Shown here one piece after another: positions 10,682 to 22,017 of a DNA stretch of 64,000 nt. How positions within the stretch are numbered: the stretch's first letter is position 1; every line of letters begins with the position of its first letter. This DNA comes from Cyanophora paradoxa (Eukaryota > Glaucocystophyceae > Cyanophorales > Cyanophoraceae). The notes below the pieces were generated by a model. That model did not search any database. It was not told the DNA's origin and was given only the letters and a program-made list of their open reading frames with translations. The DNA lies in the NCBI GenBank assembly GCA_004431415.1, contig QPMI01000318.1:1-64000 (forward strand), written 5' to 3'. A program made the position numbers and the translations under genes.

Positions 10682-12727
10682 TCAGAGGAGACCGTGGTGG
10701 CTGGCGGCGGAGCGGGGCCGGCTGCCGGCGCTCGTGGCCGACCCGGGGCGCCCTGAGGCCATGGCCTGCGGGGCGGGCGCGTCAGAGGGCTCGGGCGGGG
10801 GGCGCGGGGGCGGACGTGGGCGGTGCTCTGTATGGTGCTGGCGAGCGTGCTGCGGAGGCGCTCGAGCTCGCGGTCGAAGATGGCCCCTGCCGCGCGTCAG
10901 GCGTTGCGCGGCGCAGGCGGCTGCCGCGGGGCGCACAGCTCGCGTCGGCCTCGGAGGCCTCCCCGCCGGCCTCGTCGAGCGGGCGGGCCCGCGCGGCGGC
11001 GCGCTCGCCCTCGGACTCGCTCCCCGAGTCGGCGAGGAGCTCCCGCACCAGCGGCCGCCCCGCCCCCGCCGCCATCGGCCCTCGCGCCCGCGGCCGCACC
11101 GGCTGCGCGTGCAGCGGCGCCAGCGCCGCCTCAAGGGACGCGTCGAGCTCCGGCCCCGTCGCCTCCGGCCCCGCCGCCCGCCTCCGGGGTGCGCCGGCCC
11201 CGCCCAGGGCTCCGCGTCGGGCCCGCGCCGGGCGCCGAAGGAGAGGGGGAGGGGTTGCGGGGCGGGGCCCGCAGGGGGCGCGCGCGGTGCGCGAGGGGCG
11301 TCCCGTACGTCGATCTGCGCGGCGTGGGCGGGGGCGGGTGGGGCGCGGGGCGGGCAGCCCCTCACCGCAGGAACTCCTCCTTCTGCGCCCGCGTCGCAGG
11401 GGCCGACACCGGCCGCGCCCCCGCGAACCGGCTGCCCCCGAGCTCCCCGTCCCCCTCCTCCCCGCCCCGCCCCGCCCTTTGATGGCCGCCCGCAGCCCCG
11501 ACACGCGCCGCGAGAGGCCCGCGCTGGAGCCCCGGCTGCGGTCGGGGGGTGAGGGGCGAACGGGGCGGGGCGGGGCGGGGGCGCGAACGCGAGGGCGGCG
11601 CGGTTCTCGAGGGGGAAGTCGGTGCGCTCGACGGAACGGAGATTGGTCCGCACCTGCGCCTGCAGCGCCTCCAGCGGGAGCCGCCGCCCCCCGTCCGCTG
11701 GTCCCGCGTGAGCGCCGGCGGCTGGCAGCCGGCGGGCGGGCGGGCGGACGCGGCGGAGGGAGGCGGCGGAGCGGGCGAGGGCGGCGGGGAGGGCGTGGTC
11801 CTCCCCGAGGGCGCCCCGCGTCAGCTGGTGCCTGCGCCGCGTCAGCCCGGCGGGGCGGGGCCGGTGGGCCGGCGGCCGGCCGCACCCCGTCTCGAAGGCC
11901 TCCTCGGCGGCCTGGAGGCGGCCGAGGTGCTCGAGCTCCGCCCCGAGGTTGAAGTAGGCCACCCCGAGGCACGAGACGCGGTCCTGGCGCCGGCGGGCCT
12001 CCTCGGGGGGGGGGCCGGGGCGGGCCCCGAGCTCGTGGTGGAGGATGTCGACGGCGCGCTTGGCGTGCTCCATGGCGGCGAGGTGGCGCCCCAGCCGCGA
12101 GAGCACCGCCGCCACGTTCAGGTGCGTCGTCGCCGGGTTCACGTCCCCCTCTGCCTCCCCCTCCTCCTCCCCGCCCAGCTCCTCCGGCGCCGGCCCTCCG
12201 ATCTCCCCCGCCGCAAACCGCTGCTCGATCGCAAGCGCCTTCTGCAGGTAGTCGAGCGCCCCGCGCAACCGGTTGCTCCGCCTCATGAGAATCCCTGCGT
12301 GGCGGAGCGGCGTCGGCGACGGTAAGCGCCGGCGGGAGGCCAAGCGGACCGAGGTTGTTGTACACGCTGGAGCGCAGGAGCGGCATCTTTTGCGTCAGCG
12401 CCTCTGCCTTGCGAAGGAAAAAGCGCGCCTCTTCGAGCTGATTTCGCTTGAGATAAAAAACCCCCAAGCAATTGCACAACCTTCAGGCTCGATCAGAACG
12501 GCCGAGCGAGGCCGGAAGGGCCCTCCAGACCTTGCGTACACCGTGAGCTTCCTCCGCAGCAGCGCGTCGGCGCCGATTGCCCGTCGGTGCAAGACAAGCA
12601 GCTGCTCGAGCCCGGCTGCTGTCTGTAATGGGTCCGACATTCTAAATAGGCGCTCAGCGACATCTTGGCGCTCTGTAAATAGGTAGCAGGCGCGCCGCAG
12701 CTGTGCCTGCACTTCTGCGTCTGACAT
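10682..12727 (-). CDS. Tetratricopeptide-repeat protein
   Basis: The protein starts at 12727 (MSDAEVQAQLRRACYLF). TPR-like helix pairs follow: CLGVFYLKRNQLEEARFFL, HAGILMRRSNRLRGALDYL, HLNVAAVLSRLGRHLAAMEH and YFNLGAELEHLGRLQAAEEA. Alanine at position 20 and Gly/Ala at position 8 are typical of TPRs. The C-terminal half is low complexity (Ser/Ala/Glu-rich), with a short helical piece (DRELERLRSTLASTIQST) near the end at TGA 10682-10684. TPR arrays act as protein-binding scaffolds. No second domain identifies the partner. Exon junctions in the last third are uncertain because GC-rich introns leave several frames open. It is divergent from PSMB1, 236 bp apart. Confidence 0.7.
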
Positions 12728-12963
12728 CTAAGTTGGCCGACGCCCTCGCGGCTGCCCAGAGCGATGACCTCCGAGCTTCAAGCTAAATAGAGCTGCCTAC
12801 CTGCCAGATGGGATTTTTTTGGTTGCAGAGCGGCAATAGCTAACAGTTCCTGCTTGTGCGCCGGCAAACGAGACCGCGCGCTGCGCAACTTAACTGCCAA
12901 ACATCGAGTCGGGGGTACACGCAGTCGAAGTCCACAAAGCCTGTCCGTGTCGGAAGCAGCACA

Positions 12964-13845
12964 ATGTCCCGGTTCTCGCCATACGTAGACAATGGAGGCA
13001 CTGTAGTAGCCGTCGCGGGCCCCGATTATGCTGTCGTCGCTGCCGACACGCGCCTGAGCGTCGGCTTCTCAGTCCTCACACGCGAGTCATCAAAGCTTGC
13101 CAGGCTGTGAGTGCATTGTGTAACTTCGCCCGCGCGTAGCCCTCCTGCTGCGATCCGCTCTGACCACGACCGCCCATCAGCACTGACAAGTGCGTACTTG
13201 CGAGCGCGGGCATGCGTGCGGACCGGGAAACACTTCACAAGATCCTCAAGATTCGGTTCCAGAAGTACGAACAGCAGCATGGCAAGCAGATGAGCACGCC
13301 GGCATTCGCACAGATGCTGGCAAACACTCTGTACGGACGGCGGTTCTTCCCTTACTACACATTCAACATCGTTGCTGGCCTCGACGAGGAAGGTCCGCAT
13401 CGCCCATGTATTCGGCGGCGAGAGCCACCTCATTCTGTGCAGGAGTGGGCGCTGTCTACGGATACGATGCAATTGGCTCGTTCGAACGCTTGAAGTACGG
13501 TTGCTCAGGATCTGGTAACGCGCTCATCCAGCCCATCCTCGACAACCAGGTCTGCGGGCTGGGTTCGCCCTCTCCTCTGCGCTCCTCATGCATTTCTTTT
13601 TCCTCTGCAGCTCGTGCGCATGAACCAGGTGCCCGGCGGTCGGCGCGACCTCTCGCTTGACGAAGCTGTCGCCCTGATAAAGGTGCGCCCTCTTGACCTG
13701 TGCAAGGGCCTCACTCCTCATCTCGTCCCAGGATGTCATGACATCCGCGGGCGAGCGCGATATCTACACGGGCGACTCCGTTGAAATCCTGAAGATCACG
13801 AGGACTGGCGTCGAGGAGGAACGTTTCGCTCTCAAGCTCGACTAG
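12964..13845 (+). CDS. PSMB1: 20S proteasome beta-6 subunit (beta type-1)
   Basis: Structural, non-proteolytic beta subunit of the 20S core. The start at 12964 gives [19 protein letters not shown], matching the conserved RFSPYV-NGG start of beta-6, followed by VVAADTRLS. Later exons give [36 protein letters not shown] joined to [32 protein letters not shown], and [20 protein letters not shown], ending at TAG 13843-13845. At least four introns are present and all can be read as GT-AG (for example donor GTGAGT after LARL, near 13108). Length agrees with the family, and there is no catalytic N-terminal Thr, as expected for this subunit. The 3' end faces the HMG-box gene, 300 bp away. Confidence 0.95.
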
Positions 13846-14144
13846 CTCCTTTCCCTCATCTTTCGAGCCGCCATCCCTCCTGTACATGTCTCCATCTGCT
13901 CTTGATACTTTCTCCAACGAATGTAATCCAGATCCCCTGCCCCGCGAGCGCTCCCCGTCGGGAGCTGCGTTCGCAGTGACGAAAGAGCAGTGGACCAGCG
14001 CCGAGCAACAGTCGGGTTTGCATTAAAAGAGGTATCGTTAAGATACAAGAAGTGACAAGAGGAGAAAACTCTACGCTAGTATTTGCACATGCTGCTACGT
14101 ATTGCTCTGCACAAGTCCAGAAGGGGCAGGGGATGACCTTCAGG

Positions 14145-15439
14145 CTAAGAGAACCCGCTGGCGTCTTGGCGCTGGGCGTGATGTCCGTAATGGCCGCCGG
14201 CGTAGGCGTCGTGCCCCGCCGTACCGCTGGCCGCCGTCAGTGGCGCTAGCGTTGATGCGCCGTACCCGTGCCTCGACGCGACTCCCTGCTGCTGGACCTG
14301 CACCGACAAGCCGGTTAAAAGAGTGGCAGCAGCAAAATGTAATGCAGCGCCGACCTGCCAGTTGGCGCCGGACAGGGCATCGCTTTGGAGCGACCTGAGC
14401 TGCTGCTGCTGCTGCGGCTGCTGCTGGCTTGCAGTGGCGGACTGTTGCCCGGACCAGTTCCAGTACTGCTGGCCCTGAGCCTGGCCAAAACCAGTCTGCG
14501 AGGCGTAGGGATCGAGCTGGGTAGAGTTCGGAAGGGGAGGTGCGGGGGGAAGTGCTGTGCCCGAGCTGAGAGGCAGCGCCGACGTCTGCGGCAGCAGGGA
14601 AGAATCTGCCTGCGTGGCCTGCTCGCAGTTAAGTTGCAGGAAAACATGTGCGCGCGATCAAGGGCGAATACCGCGGTTGGCTGCTGGGCGTTCGCCTGGC
14701 TCGTTTGCTGACCATACGACCCGTACGCGTTCGCGAATGAAGGTAAAGGCGTTCCGGTGTAGTATCCACTCTGCGCCGCGCGCTGGCTCTGCGCCTGCGT
14801 TTGCTGCGACGGCTGCGCCTGGGACTGCTGCTGCTGAGGAGTGAGACCAATGAGCTGCTGGTTGTAGAGAGCCAAAGAGGACTGCATCTGTCCAGCCTGG
14901 CCCGCTGCCTGGCCGGCAGCCGAGCGTCCTGCCTCCGCGCCGTAGTTCTGGGCGCCGTATGCCGAGGACGGCGTTGCAGAGCTGGTGAGCGCCGCTGCAG
15001 CGCCCGGCTGCGCCTGCACAGCGTAACGCGAGTACGGATCCAACGCGGTCTGCGCCGCCTGCCCCTTCGCGGCGGGGGCAGGCGCTGGTGCTTGGGGGGC
15101 CGGGGCCGCCTGCTGAGCCTGCTGCGCCGCCGCCTGCTGCTGACTCTGCTGCATCAGCTGCTGCATCATCAGACCCTGCTGCATCATCCACTGCGCATAA
15201 AGGAGTCAGCCGTCGGAAACATGAAGGGTGGCAGGCAGGGGGGATCGCGACCTGCTGCATTTGCTGCATGTAGAATTGCTGCATGTGCGGCGGGTACTGG
15301 ACAATCTGCTGCATTTGCTGGGCGAAGGACGGATGCAGGCCGGCCATCATGCCGCCCATACCCATCGGCATGCCCATCGGCATACCCATCCCCATCATGC
15401 CGTTAGGCATCATGCCTTGCTGCTGCTGCTGCTGCTGCG

Positions 15440-15479
<40 letters not shown>

Positions 15480-17014
15480 ATGGTGATTCGCCCCACTTGA
15501 CGCGCTGTGCGCGCTCGCTCCCTTGCCGCCTACTCCCAATATCAGCCCACCGAGCCGCATGCGCCAGACAAGCGGAACCGTACCCTTTTTATCGCCCTTG
15601 TCGCTCTTCTTCTCGGGAGGACCGTTCACAGGTGGAGGGGGGGCCTTGTTCTTCTTTGCAGGAGACTGCGGCAGTGTGAATATAGCGAAATATAGCCTTG
15701 GAGCCGATGTTACCTCCTTCGGTGGTTCTGGGTTGTTACGCTTCCATTCCTCCATTTCTCTTGTATACCGTTGCTTCTCTGCCGCCGCTCGATCCTCGTA
15801 CGGCTGCGCAGTTGACGAAGGGACAAAGTTAACGAATACGAGCACGAAGGACGGGCGGCTTGCTGACCTTCTTTTCATCGGGGCCCATCTTCTTCCACAT
15901 CTCTGATATAAACTTGCTCAGGTCCCCCAAAGTTGCATTTGGGTGCTGCTTCTTAACGGACTCCCGGCAGTCGTTCATGAACAAAAAGTACGCGCCCCTG
16001 CGTTAACGCCCGCTCTCAGTATGCAGGCAATAAAAATGGCCTGCGAATTTGTAAAGCAAAGCAGGGAAGGGGGACGCACAACGCGCGCTTCGGCGCCCGC
16101 GGATCCTTCTTCCTTTTGGGGTGCCCGGCCTCGTGCTCCTCCTTCTCTTTCATCTCCTGCTTGTGCCTTTCCACCATCTCTTTCCATGCCGTACCATCAT
16201 AGCTCTTCAGCTGTTCCTTGTAGCGTGCCTTGTCCTTCTCAGCCATCTGCTGGTAGATCGATTTCTCCTCGTCGGACATGACTGCGTACAAGAGCTTTAG
16301 ATAAGAAAAGCTGCGAGCACAAAATCGTGCAGCATAATCTGTACTTTTCCAGCGTTTCCCAGCCTCAGAAGACTGATCCGTCGTGCCCTTGAAGCCCTCT
16401 ATCCGGCACAAGTCAGGGCATCGGAAAGAGATGCAAATGCAAGTGATCACGGACCTAGCTTTAACTTTTCGCGGATCGTCGCCATGAACATCAGGAACGC
16501 GGTCTGCGGCTTCTTCGGTGCTTCGGGGTCCCGTTTCGGCAGCTTCATCGGCTTTACGTGACCATCTTTCTTCTTTCGGCTACTGGTGCCGCGTTTCTGC
16601 AAAGCCGGCTATCAGTCAAGGGTTCGGTCCGACGAGTTCGGTGTGAGTTCGGGGGGAGGCTATACGCGAGGCCGGGCAGCCCCGGAATGCGGACGAACGT
16701 GCTTTAAGGCTAGTTTAAGATCGAATAAACGAGAATAAGCCGGCCGAAGAGGTCCCTCGGGGCAACGTCCCGGACGCAGCGGCCTCGGGATTCAAAACCA
16801 GGCATCGGAGAGCACGGACCCGAGCGCTGGCCGGTTTCGCTGAAGACGATCCGTGACCTGCTGCATCGCCAACGCGGCCGGAGCCGTGGTGCCCGAAATC
16901 CGGGGCGTGGTGACCCTGGAGCTGATCGGCGTCTTGCTGGTCTTCCTCCTCATCATCGTCATCGTCCTTGTTCTCGTTGTACTGCTCCTCGCCAGAATCG
17001 CCGTCCGACGACAT
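14145..17014 (-). CDS. Tandem HMG-box protein with Q/M-rich C terminus
   Basis: A probable chromatin protein. The start at 17014 gives MSSDGDSGEEQYNENK and then a run of Asp/Glu. A basic linker (RKKKDGHVKPMKLPK) leads into HMG box 1 (DPEAPKKPQTAFLMFM ... DEEKSIYQQMAEKDKARY) and HMG box 2 (KKDPRAPKRAYFLFMNDCRE ... EKQRYTREMEEW). Both boxes are interrupted by introns. The C-terminal half is low complexity: a His/Gln run encoded by a CAG tract, GMPMGMPMGMGG repeats, then Gln/Ala/Tyr-rich sequence (NQQLIGLTPQQQQSQAQPS; GQQYWNWSGQQ) ending ASGFS at TAG 14145-14147. HMG boxes bend DNA. The Q-rich tail resembles activation or phase-separating regions, which is inference. Codon bias in the HMG exons is milder than in neighbouring genes. 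Confidence 0.85.
15416..15475. repeat. CAG/CTG trinucleotide repeat coding for polyglutamine
   Basis: About 18 CTG units on the plus strand (CAG in sense) with one or two interruptions. They encode the interrupted glutamine run of the HMG-box protein. This is a likely length-variable site. Confidence 0.9.
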
Positions 17015-17506
17015 TTTTTTCGCAGATTGGTGTACCGCTGTGAGGCAACGTCGTATCGGTACCCCTGTCAGGTACCTTGGGCGAGCTTCAAGCTGCTTCA
17101 AGGTTCCGAAAAAGTTCAAGGCTTCAAGGTCATGATCAGCTGCAGATATCGATCTAGCTGACTAGATCTACAACCGCCGTCTAGATCTAGAGGAAATTCA
17201 GCCCGCGGCCCCGCTATGAATTCCGAATTGCTGCTTGCTCTCGCGCGCATATGCATGCGCAGCGCTACTAGAGCTCTGGATGCGCCGCGCAGTGCGAACG
17301 CTATAGCTAGATCGTTCACCGAATCTCTATGCGTTCACTGAGTCAGCGTGTGTTGTACATGTGGCGTCGACGGGGGCGAGTGTGGGCGGGGAGGCGGGAG
17401 GTTGAGGCGCGGAGGTCGACTGCAAGGGGCGCGCCTCCTCGAGGACGCGGCCTGCGAGGGCGCGCGTCGCGCCCAGCACACAGGCCGCCGGGGCGGCGAG
17501 GCGCAC
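17015..17506. other. Intergenic region with palindromic words
   Basis: This is upstream of the HMG-box gene and downstream of the pseudokinase, both on the minus strand. Positions 17130-17320 are rich in self-complementary words (TCTAGA, AGATCT, GAATTC, GCATATGC, GAGCTC), like the larger AT-rich islands. No gene is seen. Confidence 0.5.
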
Positions 17507-19153
17507 TCAGCAACTCCTCGCGACCGAGCCCGTGCAGGTCATCCGCCAGAGGCAACGCCCGATGCGCCCGCGGCTGCCGGCCCAAGCCGCGCGGAGTGAG
17601 ACGCAGCGGCGACGCCGACCGGGGACTGGCGGCACCTCGTCCAGCGGATCCCTCATCTGCGCGAAGTACGGGTGCTCCAGCGCCTGCGCCCGCGCCCCTC
17701 GGCCTCGGGCCATTGGGCGGGGCGGGGGGGCGGGGGCGGGGGCGCACGGCCTCGACGGTGATGCGCTTGGCGGGGTTGAAGACGAGCATCTTCTGCAGCA
17801 GGTCCAGCGCTGCCGCAGTGCCGCCCGCTCGGCGCCCCCCCGGCGCGGGGGCGGGGCGGGGCGCGGGGGCGGACCGAGGGGCGAGGCGTTGGGGAGTAGC
17901 TGGGGGAGGCGACGTGGGGGCGAAGACCGGGCGCGATTGGCGGCGATGCGTTTGCGAAGGAAGGCGCGGGCCTGCGGGAGGTGGGCGGGGCGCGGGCGGG
18001 GCGCGGGGCCGGTGGGCGGGTGGGCGGGCCCTGCCGGCGGGGGCGAAGTCGAGGTCGGGGTCCTCCTCGTCCAGGGGCCCACCGCGTCCAGCGCCAACGC
18101 CGCCTCCTCCGCCCCTGCCGCCCCCGCCTCGTCCCCGCCGCCCCGCCCCGGCCCCCGCCGACCGCGGCGGCACGCACTGTCGCGGCCCGGGAAGAGGGGC
18201 CGCCGCTGGACGAGTTCCGCCAGGATGCACCCCGCCGACCACACGTCCCCTGCCGCCCGCCTCGGCCCCGCAGCCGCCCCGCGGCGCCCGGCGCGGGGCC
18301 GATCGCGACGGCACCGGGGAAGGAGCAGGCGACGGTGTGGCCGGGTGCAAGGAAGAGCTCCGGAGCGGCGTACCAGCGGGGCCTCTGGCGCGCGCTGCAG
18401 GGCGCGTGGGCGGGGCGGCGCGAGGCCGGGGGCGGCGCAGCGGCGGCGCGCACTCCCCGTCCTCCTCGTCCTCGGAGAGGCCCCGGGGGAGCGCGGAGGG
18501 GCCGGGGCCGGCCGCGCGCTGCTCAGCTCGGCCACCTTCAGCTCGCACGAGGCGCTCACGAGCAGGCCGGCCGGCCGCTGCCGCCGCCGTCGCCCCCCCG
18601 GGGCGCTGCGGGGCGGCGGGAGCGGGCACGAGGGACGTGTGTGCGATGCCGGCCGAGTGGAGGCAGCGCAGGGCCCGCAGCAGCTGGCGCGCGGTGAGGC
18701 GAGCCCCGGCACGGGAGGCGCGGGGCGGGGCGGGCCAGGGGAGGACCTGGTAGAGGAAGTACTGGCAGTGCTCGTCGCTGAGGGCCTGCGAGCTGCGGAT
18801 GATGGAGTGCAGGTCCGAGTCCAGGACCTCGCACGCCGTGTACACGTACAACCCCCCATCCTCCACCGCCCACACGTCTTGCACCGCTGCGATGTTGTCA
18901 TGATCAATGTGCCGTAGGACGCTCCACGCTCGGAGCAGATCCATCATGTCGCTCGGCTCCAGGTGCTCCACCGGTACTTTAGTGATGACGACCTTTGCGC
19001 CCCGCTGAGTGTCCCGCGCTGCCCCGTCCCAGTCAGCGCAGCACCCCCCGCTCGCAGGCTGGCGCGCTGACCCAAGATCGAACGCCAGCTGCGCCGGATG
19101 GGTTCGTAGCGCGCCCCGGGGAGCGCGAACGCCTCTCCCGCAACGATATGCAT
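17507..19153 (-). CDS. MAPK-derived pseudokinase
   Basis: Paralogue of the MAP kinase at 48310-50606, with introns at matching positions but without catalytic residues. The start at 19153 gives MHIVAGEAFALPGARYEPIR. The glycine loop GQGAYG is replaced by RRSWRSIL. VAIKKI is VVITKV (catalytic Lys to Thr). HRDLKPSN is HTSLRPAG (Asp to Ser, Asn to Gly). DFGLAR is ELSSAR (Asp to Glu, no Gly). The TEY loop is replaced by an acidic stretch (SEDEEDGE) before RWYAAPE. Fold-forming parts persist: [53 protein letters not shown] and ALEHPYFAQMRDPLDEVPP. The frame runs to TGA 17507-17509 without unexplained stops, so it looks like a maintained gene rather than a decayed copy. A scaffold or regulator of the active MAPK is a reasonable inference. 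Confidence 0.85.
17666..17809 (-). repeat. 144-bp tract identical to 49724-49867 (converted segment, copy 1)
   Basis: Covers the end of one exon ([20 protein letters not shown]), a whole GC-rich intron and the start of the next exon (ALEHPY). Reading the reverse complement against 49724-49867 I find no difference, intron included. Near-identity continues into the preceding intron (to about 17890 and about 49640). Flanking exons are strongly diverged. Confidence 0.9.
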
Positions 19154-19477
19154 CTGAATGCTGCCCGGTCTCAGAGCAGCACTAGTGCGCTGCAGATGAA
19201 GCTCACCTGGTCGCAGCCATCTGAAAGGCAAAACCTTTGTATAACGATTCGGCAAAACGCTACGCGAATACAGTGCGGTAAAAGCTACGAGTCAATACTT
19301 TGAGTACAAGGTCAGCAGTGACAGTGCGCTGGTACGCTCTGGCTCAGGCTACTCTATTACGCTCAGGGATATCGATGCCGGGCCCGAGGCCCGCCGCCCG
19401 CTTAAGGGAGGGGGGGGAGGGAGGGAGGGGGGGGCGCGGGGCGAGGGGGGTAGCATAGTTCTCGGCAACGTGCCCCG
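19154..19477. promoter_or_regulatory. Divergent intergenic region (pseudokinase / myristoyl-type protein)
   Basis: A 324-bp head-to-head gap. It contains an AT-richer part (19220-19310) next to the pseudokinase and a G-rich run (19400-19452, repeats of GGGAGG and GGGGGG) next to the plus-strand gene. No defined promoter element is recognised. Confidence 0.4.
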
Positions 19478-22017
19478 ATGGGAGCGGAGCAGAGCAGCAG
19501 TAAAGCGGGGTCGTCCCGCTTTGTACAGCAGGCCTGGCATCAGCCCGGGACCGATGCGGGGCCCATGCAGGCCGAGACAGGTCCTGCTCTTCAGCAGCAG
19601 GCGTGGCAGCAGCCTCCACAGGACGCGTATTACGGCCAGGAAGATCTTCCCTTGCCCGGTACGTACCAGATGGATCCGTACTTCGACTCCTTCCGCCGGA
19701 GAGCACATAGGGTGCGTGCCGAGTCGTTGGGCGCGTCCGGACGTGTGCCTGCCGTTATCCGCGATAGTCGGTTGTACGTCGCGTTTTATTGAGCTCTGAC
19801 TGGTTCGCCGGCTCGCCGGCTTCTGCGACAGGCACCGGTCTATCCACCGGGGGCCGATCCACGCACGCCCGACGAACGGATCCGAGACGTTACTACAGAG
19901 CTAGCGGCTCAGCTCAAGATCCAGAGCAACCCGAAGCACGTAGACGCGGCCGTCAAGCTGGTTCGCACACGTGGCGGCTGGTTCTGGCGTCGATTGACGG
20001 GCGCGCAGCGGGAGAAGGCGCTGGAGAACGGGTCGGTCAAGTTCAGCATCTTCTCTCGGACGAGCCACACGCCGGTGCTCTGCGTGCGCGTCACCAAGGA
20101 GGGCGCCAAGGCGGCCGGCGTCTGCATGAGCCTGCGCCCGCACATCAAGCCGGAGGTGCTCAACCAGATCGAGAAGTTCAAGGCGGCGGTGCGTCTCTCC
20201 GCCCTGCGCTGGCCGAGAGTCTCCTCACGCCCCCACAGCTCCATCAGCACATCTCCATGACCGGCGGGGGCGTCGAGGTAGTCCCTCCCCCCACCCCCGC
20301 TTCTCCCGAGCGCCCTGCCGGCCCCGCCTCACGCGCCGGCAGATCGACGTGGCGCAAGGCTTCTCGCGGCTGCTGCTGCAGTTCAACCGCGAGCCCGTCG
20401 AGAAGCTCTTCCAGGTCCGGGGGGGGGGGGGGGGGGGGGGCCGCGCGGGCCCCGCCGGCCGCGCCACTCGTGCCGACGCGGGGGCAGCTGCACGGGGCGC
20501 CCAAGGCCCTCGCGGCGGCCTCCCAGAAGTTCTCCAAGTTCCGCTTCACCCACTTCACGTGCGCCCCGCCCGCCCCTCGCCCCCTCCCCAGCCCTGCCCC
20601 GCCCCGCCTCACCCCCGCCCGCACCAGCTCCCTCATCATCGACTACCACCGCAACGCCCTCGAGGTCCCGCCGCCGCCGCCGCCGCCGCCGCTGGGGCGG
20701 CGGGGGCCGACGGGGTCGGCCAGGTGGGCTTCGTGCTGCCCCAAGAGGGGCGTGGGCGGCGCGGGGAGTACTTCAAGGCGCTGGTGATGGACTCGCGGCT
20801 GATCGTGCCGGACAACCAGCTGCTCACCCTCCTGCGGGGCGCCTCGTACGCGACGATGACCTTCGGCTTCGACGCCTCGGCGGGGCCCGAGCGCATCTGC
20901 TTCTTCCGGGCCGGCGCCCGCGCCGCCGACATCCACGCCCTCAACAGCGACCCCCTCCTCCGCGCCGTCCTCACCGACGCCCCCGCCGAGCTCGCCTCCG
21001 GCCGCCGCTGGCGCGCGGGCTACAGCTTCGGGCGGGGCGACCTCTACGTCCGCATGGACGTCGACTTCGAGTGCCCGCCCGACGACGGTTCCCGCCCCCC
21101 CGCCCCGCCCCCGCCCCTGCCCCGCCCCTGAGGCCGGCGCAGCGGCGGCGGGAGTGCCGGCGGCCGTGCTGCTCGGGGGCCTGCGCGGGCTCCCCCGCAG
21201 GCGGCCCTGCGCGGGGAGACGGCGGACGGCTTCGTCTCCTCCCTCGCCGCCCGCCTCGGCGCCAGCGGGGCCGCCGCCGCCGCCGCCGCCTCCACCGATT
21301 CCCTCATCGACCGCATCGCCGCCGTCTTCAAGGGCCCGCCCCCTCGCAGCCGCCCGCCGCCCCCGCCCCGCCACCCGCCCCGCCGCGCCGCTCGTCACCC
21401 CCGGGCGGCGCGGGAGGTGCCGGCTGGGGCGCGGAGCCGGCGGGGACGTGTACGGCGGGCTGGGGCACTACGGGGCGCCCCAGGCGGGGAGCCGTCGTCG
21501 CGGCCGGCGTCGAACCGGGCCGGCCAGGGCGCGCTGGAGCAGGCGGCCCCGCCCCAGGAGCACGTCCACGGCTACCCCGTCTACAACTGGGACCCCGTCG
21601 CGCAGCCCGCCAAGCGGCCCTCGCCCCAGGCCCCCCGCCCGCCCAGCAGCAGCAGCGGAAGGGGCAGCCGGCGGGGGGCCCGGCGGGGGGCTTCCGGGAG
21701 CAGTACGCGCGGGAGCAGGCGCGGGCGCGGGCGCACGGGGACGACTGCCTCGCCCACGACGAGCCGCCCTACGCCGGCCTCGCCGCCGACCCCGCCAAGG
21801 CCCGCCCCGCCCCGCCCCCGGCCCCGCCCCCCGGCGCCTCACCGCAGGGCGCGCGCAGATGCCGCCGTCGGCGCCGCCGCCGGGGGCTCCGCGGTACGAG
21901 GGGCGGCGGCCGCAGGACTCGGTGGTCTACCAGGTGTGGCGCAACGAGGAGAAGGCCCCCTCCGCCGGCAGCTCCCCCCAGCAGCCCGCCAAAGAGAAGA
22001 AGAAGAAGCGCTGGTGA
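19478..22017 (+). CDS. Unrecognised protein with N-myristoylation-type N terminus
   Basis: I do not recognise this family. The start at 19478 gives MGAEQSSSKAGSS, a myristoylation-type start, followed by a Gln/Ala/Tyr-rich region. A globular part follows over many exons: APVYPPGADPRTPDERIRD, KLVRTRGGWFWRRLTGAQ, VKFSIFSRTSHTPVLCVRVT, LRPHIKPEVLNQIEKF, AQGFSRLLLQFNREPVEKLF, KALVMDSRLIVPDNQLLTLL and GYSFGRGDLYVRMDVDFE. The C terminus is disordered: HGYPVYNWDPVAQPAKRP, a Gly/Arg-rich stretch, QDSVVYQVWRNEEKAP, and a terminal basic KKKKRW before TGA 22015-22017. No transmembrane segment is seen. A membrane-attached scaffold is possible through the acylated N terminus, but no function is assigned. 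An intron near 20415-20440 holds a 22-nt G run. Confidence 0.65.
20419..20440 (+). repeat. 22-nt G homopolymer in an intron
   Basis: Uninterrupted G run just after the donor (EKLFQ then GTCCGG) inside the unknown gene at 19478-22017. It is a likely slippage site and may form a quadruplex in the transcript. Confidence 0.9.

Noticed and set aside
13845-14145. Extra small gene between PSMB1 and the HMG-box gene
   Set aside because: Only the convergent 3' flanks of the two genes are present; frames there are short and out of register with any family.
17343-18971. Several long, mutually overlapping frames on both strands over the pseudokinase
   Set aside because: They are shadow frames caused by GC-rich sequence. 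Only the frame chain matching the MAPK paralogue exon by exon is supported.
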